Below the pieces are notes generated by a model. The model searched no databases and was not told the origin of the DNA. It was given only the letters and a program-made list of their open reading frames with translations. Position numbers and translations under genes: made by a program. 64,000 nt of DNA from an uncultured Clostridia bacterium (GTDB lineage: Bacteria; Bacillota; Clostridia; Christensenellales; Borkfalkiaceae). How positions within the stretch are numbered: position 1 is the stretch's first letter; every line of letters begins with the position of its first letter. Positions 34,226 through 45,000 of the stretch are shown here, in pieces. Where the stretch lies: NCBI GenBank assembly GCA_947627575.1, contig CANQWN010000001.1, positions 62,001 to 126,000 on the forward strand, given 5' to 3'.

Positions 34226-34254
34226 TTGACAACGAATATTTAAAGTGATAAAAT
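34226..34254 (+). promoter_or_regulatory. Promoter of the Ig-like lipoprotein / pectate lyase pair
   Basis: TTGACA, 17 bases, TAAAAT with TGA before the -10. The ~125-base leader has an 11-bp hairpin (GGTGGCGGAAC/GTTCCGCCACC at 34302-34326) with no T-run, which may protect the mRNA or act as a control element. Confidence 0.7.
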
Positions 34255-34388
34255 CTATGTGTCGAATAACGGAATTTTATTTGCCGAAACTGCAAATAAA
34301 AGGTGGCGGAACTGCGTTCCGCCACCTATAAACACGTAATTGCAAATACTTTTCCGCAAATTAGACGAAAATAACCATGGAGGGTAAA

Positions 34389-36542
34389 ATGAAAAATTTC
34401 AAACGCGTACTGTTTTCCCTCCTTGCCGCCGTTATGGTATGTATAATACCTTTCGGCGTCGCCTGTAAAGGTTGCAAGGAAGAAGACAAAAAGCCCGCTA
34501 CTAATTCCGTCTATCTCGCCAATTTGAGAATAGATTCAAGCGCGGCAAAAACCTTATACGATTTGGGTGAAGAGTTCACCTCGGAAGGCTTGGTGGTAAC
34601 GGCGGTAATGTCTGACGAAACCGAAAAAGACGTTACGTCCTCCGCCACGATAGATTCTTCCGCCTATAACAAGGATGCAGTGGGTGAATACCAGATAGGG
34701 GTTACTTACGAGGAAAACAGCGTAATCAAAAACGGCACATACACAGTAACTGTCGAAGATAAAGTTTTATACGACGGTTTGGTTATCAGTTTTGCTGACG
34801 GTTATTCCGATACGGTAGTACTTGACGGCGAAACCACGGCTTCTGTCGATTTAACAAAGATAACTGTTAAGGAGATAAATGAGGACGGCACCGAGGGCGG
34901 CGTTGTAACACCCGATTCCATCAAGGTATATCAGGGCTTGACCGAAAAAACCGCAACCGAAAACGTTGTAAGCGGACTTGCCGAGGGCATCTATCAGATA
35001 GTTGTTGAAAAGCCTTCCGACAGAAACGATGGCTACATGCGTAAGGGTATGCGCAACTTCTATGTTGTGGATAATCTTGATTCCCTCACGCTTGCCGCGG
35101 AAGCTGTAAAAACTCAATCCGCAGGCGCTAACACAATGAAGGCTACGTGGATATTCACCGCAACCTTCACAAGCGGCAAAACGCAGGACGTAACCGAAAA
35201 CGTAACTTACGATCCCGATGTTGACACCAAGAATGTAGGTACAAGAACAACCGTAGCGTCCTATAAGTTTGTAAATGTTAAGGACGAAACAACAACCAAA
35301 ACGGTTTCAATAGAGTATACGATAGAAGAAAATGCGGGTGCAACCGCGATAAGTTGGCTTGTTAGCGATACGGCGCAAGATCCTGAACCTGAAATCAGTA
35401 GCGGAACGGCTATTGAAGATAATGTGCTGTTTAAAGTTACCGCAGAAACAAACGTTAAATACAGCATAGGCAAAAATGCTACTAAAGGTGTAGGTAATAC
35501 AAGTAAGGCTGTAACCGTAACTTTGCAGGACAATTCTTCGCATACTTTCAAACGCGGTATTCAAACAGCGTCCGATACTGCCGGTTCAAGCGACGGCGGT
35601 GTGACGGGCGTTAATTCGGATGCATATATCTTTACAGCCAAACAGGATATTACTTTGCGCCTTTATATGGTATTCTCAAATAGCAGTTTCAACAGCGACA
35701 GACAACACACTTTCACTTATCAAATCAACAGTAACGCTGCAACTACTACCACGAAGTACACAAAGAGACAAGACGCAAATAATTTGCCTGAAATTTCGCT
35801 TAAAGCAAACGATGTCCTTAAAATTTATGCAACCAATTATGCATTTAAACATAATGATGAAACCAGCAGTGATGATCCGCAGGCAGGTAGGCTTTGGCTG
35901 TTCGGTGCGGAAGCTACGGGCGTAGGCGGTACGGCACAAGCCGCATCCAACACGTTTGATTTGGCAGAACTTGAAGCTAATATTTTGGAACGCGTAAAGA
36001 AGTTGTCCACTAACGAAAACCCCAATAACAATAGCGCCCCTTATTACACCGGCGATACGTTGGGCGACAAAATACAGCTTGAAGCCAGCGACTTTGAAGG
36101 CGATAAAAACGGCTTTATAACTTTCTTGACGGCAGGCACAAGTAAGAGTTCTCAATACAGACACGATGCTCAATGCATAGAAATCAAGGGCGACAGGTTG
36201 CAGTTCACCCTTTCCAAACCCGGCACAATAACAATTGTTTGCTCGTCCACCGGCACTAAGGCTGGTAGTAATGAATCCGACATTGCGCTTAAAGACGCAA
36301 GCGGAAGTTATATGACAGCCACAGGCGGAACCGATGCAACTACAACAGGTTATTATACCGTAACCAATACGACAAAAGTTACAATAACGTTTGAAAATTT
36401 GCCGGCGGGGACTTATACGTTGACGGCAGGCACAACTACACACGATAGGGGTGCGCGTATACACGGAATTACTGTTGAAGAAACCGCACCCGCGGCGGCT
36501 TCCGTATCGGTGTTGTACCCTGTAATTATCAAAAAATATTAA
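34389..36542 (+). CDS. Surface lipoprotein with Ig-like domains and a shared C-terminal binding module
   Basis: 717 residues from ATG 34389, which follows GGAGGG; the track's 34377 start lies inside that site. Lipoprotein signal with cleavage at FGVACKGC. Several bacterial Ig-like repeats follow (about residues 40-320; e.g. LYDLGEEFTSEGLVVTAVMSD, GEYQIGVTYEE). Later come two related beta-sandwich modules. The last one (about 540-700), with CIEIKGDRLQFTLSKPGT and ARIHGITV, resembles a module in the 4998-aa protein at its residues ~1053-1218 (CFEIKGEALKFTFKG ... CRISSLSM). Probably binds polysaccharide at the cell surface and works with the pectate lyase 21 bases downstream. Confidence 0.75.
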   Translation: MKNFKRVLFSLLAAVMVCIIPFGVACKGCKEEDKKPATNSVYLANLRIDSSAAKTLYDLGEEFTSEGLVVTAVMSDETEKDVTSSATIDSSAYNKDAVGEYQIGVTYEENSVIKNGTYTVTVEDKVLYDGLVISFADGYSDTVVLDGETTASVDLTKITVKEINEDGTEGGVVTPDSIKVYQGLTEKTATENVVSGLAEGIYQIVVEKPSDRNDGYMRKGMRNFYVVDNLDSLTLAAEAVKTQSAGANTMKATWIFTATFTSGKTQDVTENVTYDPDVDTKNVGTRTTVASYKFVNVKDETTTKTVSIEYTIEENAGATAISWLVSDTAQDPEPEISSGTAIEDNVLFKVTAETNVKYSIGKNATKGVGNTSKAVTVTLQDNSSHTFKRGIQTASDTAGSSDGGVTGVNSDAYIFTAKQDITLRLYMVFSNSSFNSDRQHTFTYQINSNAATTTTKYTKRQDANNLPEISLKANDVLKIYATNYAFKHNDETSSDDPQAGRLWLFGAEATGVGGTAQAASNTFDLAELEANILERVKKLSTNENPNNNSAPYYTGDTLGDKIQLEASDFEGDKNGFITFLTAGTSKSSQYRHDAQCIEIKGDRLQFTLSKPGTITIVCSSTGTKAGSNESDIALKDASGSYMTATGGTDATTTGYYTVTNTTKVTITFENLPAGTYTLTAGTTTHDRGARIHGITVEETAPAAASVSVLYPVIIKKY

Positions 36543-36563
36543 GCGGGGAGGTAATAAAGAATT

Positions 36564-39500
36564 ATGGTTAAAAATAAAAGTAAAAAATTAATTTCGGCTA
36601 TTGCCGCGCTCGCATTATCCGCAACAACCGCGTTCGGCGTTGCGGCGGCGGTAAGAAACAACGGCGTAAATAAGGCAATACCCCAAATGCCCGCCGCGGC
36701 TTTCGCGCAGACGGTTACGGGCGACGTATACTATGTTTCCGCAGACGTTGACCCCGGTGTAGACGGCGAGGTAAACAATCCCGCAAAGCCCTTCCAGTTT
36801 ACAAATCTGGTAGGGCAGGGCAGTAAACTTAAACCCGGCGACGTAGTTGTCGTTCCCACGGGCGATTTCAATACCGACCAAAAGATCGATATCTTGTGTA
36901 ACGGCACATATAACGCTTATATCACTTTTGTAAACGCTTCCTGTTGGGACGCGGCTACCAAAACAATAAGCGAGGAGCCGCCCGAACAAAGCGCAACGTT
37001 AAAATTCTACGAACAGCAATTTGACAGCTCTAACCGCGGCGTAAGGATTATAGGCGACTATATCCGCTGGTACGGCATAGACATTGCAGGCGCGGGCGAT
37101 AACGGTATGCTTATAAACGGCAGTTACAACATAGTTGAATATTGCCAGTTCTATGATAACCGCGATACGGGCTTACAGCTTGCAAGGTTTGAAGAGGCGC
37201 AGACCAACGTAAAGGATTGGCCTCATTACAACCTTATCAAAAACTGCACCTCGTTCAACAACTATGATAACGAAACTTACGGTGAAAATGCCGACGGCTT
37301 TGCGGCAAAACTTACGGTTGGTTACGGCAACGTATTCGACGGCTGTATAGCATACCGCAACTCTGACGACGGTTGGGACTTGTTCGCCAAACCCGAATCG
37401 GGCAGCATAGGCGCGGTTATCCTCTATAACTGCGTGGCGTTTGAAAACGGCTTTATTGCCGAACCGCAAGCTACTTTCAACGCTAAATTCTCTAAATTCA
37501 ATTCCGAAAAAGCCGAACAGAAAACCGATAAAGACGCTTACGGCGACGAAAAGTATACCACCCGTGACGGCGACGGCAACGGCTTCAAGTTGGGCGGCTC
37601 TACAATGGTAGGCGACGTTGTTGTTGTAAACAGCCTTACGTTCCACAACAGAATGCACGGCGTAACCGACAACAGCAACCCCGGCGTTATCCATATCGAA
37701 GGTATAACCTCCTACGATAACGGGCGTGACGTACAGAACGATAAAAACGCCGCAAACTATGGGCAGATTCTTGCAACCGGTTCCGATACGGACAGCGGAC
37801 ACGGCAACGTAGACCTTGCCCGTCAGCTTTACAGCTATAACAACATTATCGATACCCTTTCTGTGAAGAGTTCAAGCGTTACGGGGCTTTCCGCAGACGC
37901 GTACCGCGCTTCCGTAAGGAACAGCTTGTTGGGCACGGGCACCAAGTCCAATGTAGACAAAGCTCACCTTATAGACGGCAAGTTAGACTGCAACACCAAG
38001 GGCGATGTAGACCGTGTTGATAACAGCGGCAACCCCGTATATATAAATATCACCACCGGCACTTCCGACGTAGACGCGCCCGCCCCCGAAGCCGTATTTG
38101 AACAGCTTCCCGTTACGTGGGCTTCAGAACCGGCATCCATAGGTTATGTTTTCTCCGGTAAGGCTAACACCACCGTGCATCAAACTTGCCGCAATGACGA
38201 CGGTTCGATAAATATGGGCAATATCCTTAAAATCAAATCTGATTTTACTTACAATCAGATAGGAGAGGAAAATATAGGCGCGCGCCTTTCCGAAACCAAC
38301 TATGAAGCATATCCTCACTTCAAGATGGATAACAAGTTCACGGGCGACATAGCCAACGCGGAAGCGGCAGTGCTTGACGTAGCTAAAAAGGTTGTTACCA
38401 TAGCTACCGACCTTGACGCAACTTATCAGAACTTCCCCGTGCCTTGCCTTATGGAAAACTGCACGATAGAGTGGGAATCCGCAGATCCCACCGTGCTTGA
38501 AGTAGGCACCGATCAGATTATTTCGTTCTCGCAGACGGTATACAAGACGATAATCGTTCACCGTCAGGCGGACGCGGATAAAACCGTAAAACTTACGGCG
38601 CACATCAGCGTAAACAATTCCACCGTAACGGGCGACGTTGATTTCAACGTAACCGTTATAAAGGCGGATCCCCGCGTAGGGCAGGTAACCGTAGTAACTT
38701 CCAAGGGACAGACCGTAAAGGACGGCGAAAGCATAATTATCGACCAGCACACCGTTATGACCGAACCCGAAGTTGTGGTATATGACGCTTCCAACTATAA
38801 CGGGCTTGTGCTTGATAAAGATTTGTACGATCTGGAAACGGAATATCAGTTTGCGCCTTCGGCTACAAGAACATTTTCCGTAGTTAAGGGCTTCACCCCT
38901 TCCGCGGCGGGCGTATTCAAAATCACCCACACGGCAACCCTTAAAGCCGACCCCACCAACGTGAGGACGATGTCTTACAGCATTTATCCCGCCAGCACCA
39001 CCGACGAAAACGATTTCGGCAACGACGTATCCGTTACCGTAAACCGCGGCGGATTTGCAATTACCGGTACCCCCGGCATAGCAAAGGGCGCTTTGTATGC
39101 GGTATCCGTTGCAGATAAAGATGCGGCAGACGCAATCAACGTAACCAACATTAAGGAAGCGGCAGGCGTTCAAAGATATGATTATGAAGCCAGCTACCTT
39201 GAAAATATTCCTTTCACGCAGGCTAACTCTTCCGCATACTATGTATGCTTTGCGTTGGCTAACACCCACGGCGATATAACTCACGTTCATCAGGCTCAGA
39301 TTTATGTTCAGAACATAACCACCGCCGAAGAATTTATGGACGTTGCAAAGGGTAGCGAAAGCGCGGACGACACTTCGGCTTCAACCATCTACCTGCTTAC
39401 CGGCGATATCGATTTCAGCGGCAAAACCGTAAACGCAAGCGGCTCGTTCAAAGCTCTGCTTAACGGCAACGGGCACACCATAAGCAATATCACCACCACA

Positions 39501-40379
39501 AGCAAGGGCGTGTTCAGCAAGGTTGAAGGCGGCACGATAATGAACCTTAAAGTGGATAAACTCAATATCAATTGCTCCGAACAGAAAGTAGGTTTCGTAT
39601 CCATATGTACGGGTACGGGCGGCACGTTCTACAATATCCAGATGACTAACGTAAATATCAGGGGCGGCCAGCGTACGGGCGGACTTATCGGCGCGATTGA
39701 AAACGGCATTGTCAATATCGAAAAGGTTTCGCTTACCAATCCTCTGGGGGCAACTTCTTTCGACGAAAATGGTTATTATATCGCTTCCGACACGGCGGCG
39801 CGCGTCGGCGGACTTGTAGGCTTCTCGCAGGCTAATTCCGGGTTGTCAAGCGGCGCTATCAAAATCTACTTCAAAGATTGCTACGTAGTATCCGACGTAA
39901 CCGCAAAGGGCGACGTAGGCGGTCTGTTCGCATTGTACGACGCGGGCAACAACGCCAACTGCGAATACCTCCTTCAAATGGATCATTGCTATTATCAGGG
40001 CGAAGTAAGAACGCTTGACAACAGCAACAACAAGTTGGGCGGTATGTTAGGCAACCAGAAGGGTAGTACGGAAACGGCGATTATCGATATCCGCAACTGC
40101 GTATCCCTTGCAGTTCTCAACTATCGCGGCGAAGTGCTTACAAGCTGCGTAAAGAACGGTTCCGGCATAGTCGGCGCGTATGTTGTCGGCAGTCAGGGCG
40201 TATACGATTGTATCGCGCTTATGGACGAACACAACAGCGACTTCGGCGTAACGGCATACATTATCGATAATGTAAAGGCTGAAACGTTCACCGGTCTCGG
40301 CTTCACGGGCGAAACGTGGAGCGCGGTTGAAAACGGCGCGTTGCGTTCACCGTTCATAAAACTTAATTTTGCGGGTTAA
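36564..40379 (+). CDS. Secreted pectate lyase-like protein (PL9-type right-handed beta-helix) with C-terminal modules
   Basis: 1271 residues, signal peptide at the N-terminus (cleavage probably after AAAFA near residue 49), GGGGAGG site. Residues ~55-440 form a parallel beta-helix with the PL9 signature: NADGFAAKL (Asp244), 24 residues later NSDDGWDLF (Asp268, 269, 272), and GNGFKLGG (Lys342). As I recall the PL9 structure (Pel9A), Asp209/233/234/237 bind calcium and Lys273 is the base. The Asp spacing (24, then DDxxD) is identical; the Lys lies further along because of an insert. After Ig-like segments (~640-960), residues ~985-1200 show GLUG-like repeats. Beta-elimination of polygalacturonate is the expected activity. 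Confidence 0.85.
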   Translation: MVKNKSKKLISAIAALALSATTAFGVAAAVRNNGVNKAIPQMPAAAFAQTVTGDVYYVSADVDPGVDGEVNNPAKPFQFTNLVGQGSKLKPGDVVVVPTGDFNTDQKIDILCNGTYNAYITFVNASCWDAATKTISEEPPEQSATLKFYEQQFDSSNRGVRIIGDYIRWYGIDIAGAGDNGMLINGSYNIVEYCQFYDNRDTGLQLARFEEAQTNVKDWPHYNLIKNCTSFNNYDNETYGENADGFAAKLTVGYGNVFDGCIAYRNSDDGWDLFAKPESGSIGAVILYNCVAFENGFIAEPQATFNAKFSKFNSEKAEQKTDKDAYGDEKYTTRDGDGNGFKLGGSTMVGDVVVVNSLTFHNRMHGVTDNSNPGVIHIEGITSYDNGRDVQNDKNAANYGQILATGSDTDSGHGNVDLARQLYSYNNIIDTLSVKSSSVTGLSADAYRASVRNSLLGTGTKSNVDKAHLIDGKLDCNTKGDVDRVDNSGNPVYINITTGTSDVDAPAPEAVFEQLPVTWASEPASIGYVFSGKANTTVHQTCRNDDGSINMGNILKIKSDFTYNQIGEENIGARLSETNYEAYPHFKMDNKFTGDIANAEAAVLDVAKKVVTIATDLDATYQNFPVPCLMENCTIEWESADPTVLEVGTDQIISFSQTVYKTIIVHRQADADKTVKLTAHISVNNSTVTGDVDFNVTVIKADPRVGQVTVVTSKGQTVKDGESIIIDQHTVMTEPEVVVYDASNYNGLVLDKDLYDLETEYQFAPSATRTFSVVKGFTPSAAGVFKITHTATLKADPTNVRTMSYSIYPASTTDENDFGNDVSVTVNRGGFAITGTPGIAKGALYAVSVADKDAADAINVTNIKEAAGVQRYDYEASYLENIPFTQANSSAYYVCFALANTHGDITHVHQAQIYVQNITTAEEFMDVAKGSESADDTSASTIYLLTGDIDFSGKTVNASGSFKALLNGNGHTISNITTTSKGVFSKVEGGTIMNLKVDKLNINCSEQKVGFVSICTGTGGTFYNIQMTNVNIRGGQRTGGLIGAIENGIVNIEKVSLTNPLGATSFDENGYYIASDTAARVGGLVGFSQANSGLSSGAIKIYFKDCYVVSDVTAKGDVGGLFALYDAGNNANCEYLLQMDHCYYQGEVRTLDNSNNKLGGMLGNQKGSTETAIIDIRNCVSLAVLNYRGEVLTSCVKNGSGIVGAYVVGSQGVYDCIALMDEHNSDFGVTAYIIDNVKAETFTGLGFTGETWSAVENGALRSPFIKLNFAG

Positions 40380-40398
40380 TTAAACCCACATAACTTTC

Positions 40399-40432
40399 AA
40401 TCCCCCTTGCCTCCGCAAGGGGGATTGTTTTT
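40399..40432 (+). terminator. Terminator after the pectate lyase gene
   Basis: AATCCCCCTTGC/GCAAGGGGGATT with a CTCC loop, then GTTTTT. Confidence 0.9.
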
Positions 40433-40474
40433 GCGGTTTGCGTGCAAAAGGTTTGCCCGCAAACCGCAAATTCC

Positions 40475-40503
40475 TTTACATTGCGCGCGTAAAATGCTAA
40501 AAT
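40475..40503 (+). promoter_or_regulatory. Promoter of the malic enzyme gene
   Basis: TTTACA, 17 bases, TAAAAT with TGC before the -10. Confidence 0.65.
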
Positions 40504-40533
40504 AAATTTATCAACCAAAGGAAGTAAGTTTTA

Positions 40534-41712
40534 ATGAATTACAGAGAACAATCGCTTATAAAACACGCCGAATGGCAGGGCAAGATAGAAACAAAGGTGC
40601 GCGTCCCCGTAGACACGCGCGAACAGCTTTCGCTTGCCTACACGCCCGGCGTTGCGGAACCTTGCCTCGCCATACACGCAGACCCCGAAAAAAGTTTTAC
40701 GCTTACCCGCCGTTGGAACACCGTTCCCGTAATAACCGACGGCACGGCTGTGTTGGGTTTGGGCGATATCGGACCCGAAGCGGGTATGCCCGTAATGGAG
40801 GGCAAGTGCGCGCTTTTCAAGGCTTACGGCGACGTAGACGCTTTTCCCCTCTGCATCCGTTCCAAAGACGTGGAGGAAATTATAAAAACCGTCAAATTGC
40901 TTGCAGGCAGTTTCGGCGGGATAAATCTTGAAGATATTTCCGCGCCCCGTTGCTTCGAGATAGAGCGCAGGCTTAAAGCCGAGCTGGATATCCCCGTATT
41001 TCACGACGACCAGCACGGCACTGCGATAGTTACCGCCGCGGCGCTTTTAAACGCGCTTAAAATAGTTAAAAAACCCTTAAAAACCCTTAAAATAGTTATA
41101 AACGGCGCGGGCGCGGCGGGCATAGCCATTGCCGAATTTTTGTTGGGAATGGGCGTTGAGGACGTAACTATGTGCGCCAGCCGCGGCATTATCTGCGAGG
41201 GCGACCTTACCGTAAACCCCGCCCAGCAAAAAATTGCAAAAGTTACAAACCGCGCGCATTTGAAGGGCAAACTTGCCGACGCAATGGTGGGCGCGGACGT
41301 ATTTATAGGCGTTTCCGTCGCAAACTGCGTCACCCGCGAAATGGTAGCTTCCATGGCGGAAAAAGCCATAGTTTTCACCTGCGCCAATCCCGTGCCGGAA
41401 ATTCCCCGCGCAGAGGCGCTTGCCGCAGGCGCGGCGGTGGTGGGAACGGGCAGTTCGGAATATCCCAATCAGATAAACAACGTGCTTGTGTTCCCCGGGC
41501 TGTTCCGCGGCGCGCTTGACGTGCGCGCCACCACTATAACCCCGCAAATGATGCGCGCGGCGGCGGAGGGCATTGCTTCCTGCGTGCCCGAAGATAAACT
41601 TTCGCCAGAATATATCTTGCCTTACGCCTACGATAAATCCGCGCACGTTGCGGTTGCAAAGGCTGTTTCCGCGGCGGCTATCGCCTGCGGCGTGGCTAAA
41701 ATTTCAAAATAG
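40534..41712 (+). CDS. Malic enzyme (NAD(P)-dependent, oxaloacetate-decarboxylating), short form
   Basis: 392 residues. Substrate and metal motifs: YTPGVAEPC, the catalytic Lys in VMEGKCALFKAYG, EDISAPRCFEIE, FHDDQHGTAIV, then the nucleotide loop INGAGAAGIAIAEFL and FTCANPVPEI. The short bacterial form without the phosphotransacetylase extension. Converts malate to pyruvate and CO2, yielding NAD(P)H. AAAGGAAG site; monocistronic between terminators. Confidence 0.93.
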   Translation: MNYREQSLIKHAEWQGKIETKVRVPVDTREQLSLAYTPGVAEPCLAIHADPEKSFTLTRRWNTVPVITDGTAVLGLGDIGPEAGMPVMEGKCALFKAYGDVDAFPLCIRSKDVEEIIKTVKLLAGSFGGINLEDISAPRCFEIERRLKAELDIPVFHDDQHGTAIVTAAALLNALKIVKKPLKTLKIVINGAGAAGIAIAEFLLGMGVEDVTMCASRGIICEGDLTVNPAQQKIAKVTNRAHLKGKLADAMVGADVFIGVSVANCVTREMVASMAEKAIVFTCANPVPEIPRAEALAAGAAVVGTGSSEYPNQINNVLVFPGLFRGALDVRATTITPQMMRAAAEGIASCVPEDKLSPEYILPYAYDKSAHVAVAKAVSAAAIACGVAKISK

Positions 41713-41733
41713 TTTAAATCGGTTAATATTCCG

Positions 41734-41792
41734 TCCGCCGCAAAAGCCGCGGCGGATATTTTTTTATGCCGCAGATTTTGCGGCATTTTTTT
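41734..41792 (+). terminator. Two terminators in series after malic enzyme
   Basis: TCCGCCGC/GCGGCGGA with a T-run, then ATGCCGCA/TGCGGCAT with a seven-T run. Double insulation before the giant gene. Confidence 0.85.
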
Positions 41793-41994
41793 GTTTTATC
41801 GCGCCGCTTTTTTGTCTGTTTTGCAATAATCGCGCACTAATAGTATAAAAATTGCGATAAATCATTTTTTTAGTTTTGTTTCACGCCGAAAACGACCGTC
41901 CGCGTAATTTTGCCCCGTACTATTGCAGTTCACAAATGTTAAGAAATGTTAACAAATTTGGCTGTCGATTTATGTATTTAATTTTCACATATAG

Positions 41995-42023
41995 TTGACA
42001 TCTGTCAAAATTGATAGTAAAAT
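41995..42023 (+). promoter_or_regulatory. Promoter of the giant surface-protein gene
   Basis: TTGACA, exactly 17 bases, TAAAAT; start of transcription near 42030. The rest of the 41793-41994 gap is A/T-rich with no recognisable gene. Confidence 0.7.
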
Positions 42024-42077
42024 TAAATTTGGATTATAACCGCAAATCCGCGTTGTTTCACACAATTTAAAAATCGC

Positions 42078-42087
42078 GGGGGGGGGG
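42078..42087 (+). promoter_or_regulatory. Poly-G(10) tract serving as ribosome binding site of the giant gene
   Basis: Ten consecutive G end 7 bases before the TTG start at 42095, where the Shine-Dalgarno sequence must be. A homopolymer of this length slips during replication; gain or loss of Gs would change the ribosome site and its spacing and so tune or switch translation. This is the longest G-run in the window. Confidence 0.8.
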
Positions 42088-42094
42088 TAACAAA

Positions 42095-45000
42095 TTGAAA
42101 TCTCATACAAGAAAACTTTTAATTGCTGTATTAAGCGTTATCTTGTCTGTGTGTTTGTGCAGTGTTATTGCCGTAACTCTTTCCGGGAAGTGGAAAAAGT
42201 CTACATTCAGTCTTGCCGATAGCGTAGAGGCAAGCTACACTTCGGAAAACTTTGTGATAACCGAAGCGGACGATTTTGCATACGAACAGATATCGGGCGA
42301 CGACGGAAAAACTTATACGTTCATAAGCGGCTTTTCCGAAGATTTTAAAAGGTTAAATTTCACCGGTAAAAATTTAAACCAAACAAATCTTAACGCCCAC
42401 AACGTCATTCGCATAAAAATTCCCGAATACGTCCCCGCAGGCATATCCGGCATAGCTGAAGGCTTGCACGTGGATTACGTGCAGGAAAATGCTTTCGGCG
42501 ATTATTTGGGCATAGGCGACGTCAACACCCCGGACGGCGTCTATTGGCAGGTTAAACAGCCGGACGGTTCAAACGATGGTATGTTTACCATAGACAACAC
42601 AAGTAAATATGCCAAAGCCGACGGCAGAACGGCTTCCATCACCGCATTTAACAATAAATGGTTCAATGATGCGAAGCCTTCCACGGTTATTTTGCCTTCG
42701 CCCCTCTGGTACGATGTGAACGACGACGGCGTGATGGATTCCTTCGAGGGGAAATATCCCTTCACCGAAATGATAGGCGATATCAATTTCGGCAGCAGCG
42801 ATTTCTCCGCTTCTTTCGGCAAAAGCGGCAGCGTTAAAAACCTTGTTATATCCTCCGGCGTAAACATTGTTGCGGCAGGCGTGGATAAAGAAGACGGAAC
42901 TACAAAGGTAGAGGACTGCTTACGTAAGTCCACATCGCTTGAAAGCGTTTATTTTGCCACGGGAAGAACGCAGGTTTTGTCCTTATATGCCTTAACTTTT
43001 GAAGATTCGTTCAATCTTAAAAAAGTTACTTTAAGCTCGGGCGTGTTGCTTGCGGACGGCGCGCGGGCTTTTCAGGGTTGCACCGCGCTTTCAAACGTAT
43101 ACATAACCCCCGAACAAAACCCCAACGTAACTTCTTTCTACGTAATAGGCGAGGGAGGCGCGCTGTATACCGACGCGTTCAACTATAAGTATTACGACCG
43201 CGACGGCTTCCGCGAATGGTGGAAGTGGTATGCGGATAATCATACCGCCGTTGAAGAACAAACTTCCGCACCCGTATCTTCAACTTCTTCCGCGGTTTCA
43301 ACCGAACCTCAACCCAACGCCTCGCTTGTTTCACAACAGGTTACTTTTGAAGATAAGGTTATGTCGCCTGCAAGTTACAATACCGACAACAAAGGTTTTG
43401 ATATCCCCGAGGGCAGTGTAGTTGTCGATTTCGGCAACGACGATATTAATACTTCCGACTATGTAGGCGTTACCTTTACCGATATTAACTTTACTGATTC
43501 AGGGGATAATACATTAACGGCTAATAAAGATAACACCATATCGGTGAATTTTGCGTCAAGCGGTGAAGTGGCGTACATAAATCCGAATGACATCAAGTTT
43601 AAAAAAGACAATAAGGCTTCCATCAACGGTAAAGAATATAGCGGCGCGTATCTTATAAGTAAAAACAGTTATTATATGAAGATACACGTTCCCGCAGAGT
43701 TTAACCTTGCCGTATATATTGCTTCAAACGGCCCCAATGAAAGAAATGTGTATTTGCTTGAAAGTGTACCTACTTCTTCACCTTCGTCTGATATTAGCAC
43801 TACGGCGCCTAAAAAGGACGATGCCGCTGCCGCAACAAACACCCTTTTCGGTTTTACCGATACCAAAGGGCTGTTAAAAGCCGATAAGCTGGCGGCAGGC
43901 GATTATTATTTAACGGCTGATGGTGAATCTGTTGTATTTGCCATTGTTATTACGCCGACAAATATTACTCCCAAACCCGCAATTTCAATGGCTTCGTCTG
44001 CAGAAAAAATAGCCCATTCTAAAAACGAGAATGCAACTTTAAACGTAACGGCAAAAAATTTCCCCGAAGGCGCTGACGCATTTGACGTTGCAAACCTTTC
44101 CTATGCGCTTTCCGGGGGCGCGGAAGATTATGTTGAACTTTCGCCCTCTTCGGGTAGTGCAGAAGTTACGCTTTCCTTTAAAGAAAGTTTGTCGGATGAG
44201 CAACTTGCCGCAATGGACGGCAAACAGATTACCGTAACGGCAACCTATTCCGACGCGGATGCGGCGGACGGCGCAATAGAATGTACCGCCACGGCAAAAA
44301 TAACGCTTTTGCGCTATGTTCCGACGGACAGCATTGCGCTTGGCAAACCCGAAACAGATACTTTCCTTTATGACAGCGGGGAGGAACCGCTTACGTTTGA
44401 ACCGTTGTCCGTCACGCTTACAGCCACGGTAACGCCCGTCGGGGGGGGGACTGCCCCCGTGGTATGGCAATCGTCCGATCCCGCCGTAACGGTAGCGGGC
44501 GGGGTTGTTACGCCTACGGGTAAACCTTCGTCCGGTAAAGTTACCATAACCGCCACAAGCGGCGCAAAATCAACTTCCCAAACGTTCACTTTTTCCGATA
44601 AAAACGTAGCGCAGGATATCGCAATCGAAAGCGACAGGATATACGCTATGTATCCCTCCGACAGTGCGCAAGTAACCGTTACGGCGCTTGTTACTATGCC
44701 GTTTGGTTCTTCGTCTCACACTGCCGTAACGTGGGCTTCTTCCAATCCCGACGTTATAGCAAACGATATAGTTGATAGTTATAAAACGGTGGACGGGGTA
44801 GACGTGCATACCGTCAGCCTCACCATATCAGGTTACGGCAGTACGGTAATTTCCGCTTCGGCGCCTTGTGCCGAGGGCGAAAAAACCGTCTACTGCATTG
44901 TCTATGTAGATTCGCCCGTCACAAAGGGCGAGGAACCCGCCGCAAACATTGCGGAACACTTTGTGCGCTATCAAAAACTTGTTTTGTATCCGCCCGCTTA

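Larger units (their letters stand above)
33520..34376. repeat. Hairpin-dense non-coding stretch with a duplicated flanked motif
   Basis: No convincing gene here (the 70-aa ORF at 33654 has no ribosome site and spans hairpins). It begins with a terminator at 33611-33655. Then come many perfect stems: CAAAACAGC/GCTGTTTTG, ACGGCG/CGCCG, a TATTATA stem at 33856-33890, CGGGCG/CGCCCG, GGCGCAA/TTGCGCC, ACTGCGAT/ATCGCAGT and AATGTAAACGTC/GACGTTTACATT. Two elements share the same borders, GTAGTCCTTAA(A/C)TCACGAAAAAT on the left and ATTTTTGTGAACT on the right, around different inserts (about 33826-33944 and 34082-34141). Confidence 0.7.

Noticed and set aside
38124-39290. 388-aa antisense ORF over the pectate lyase gene
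   Set aside because: It mirrors a well-supported gene with signal peptide and catalytic motifs; low-complexity translation with no motif.
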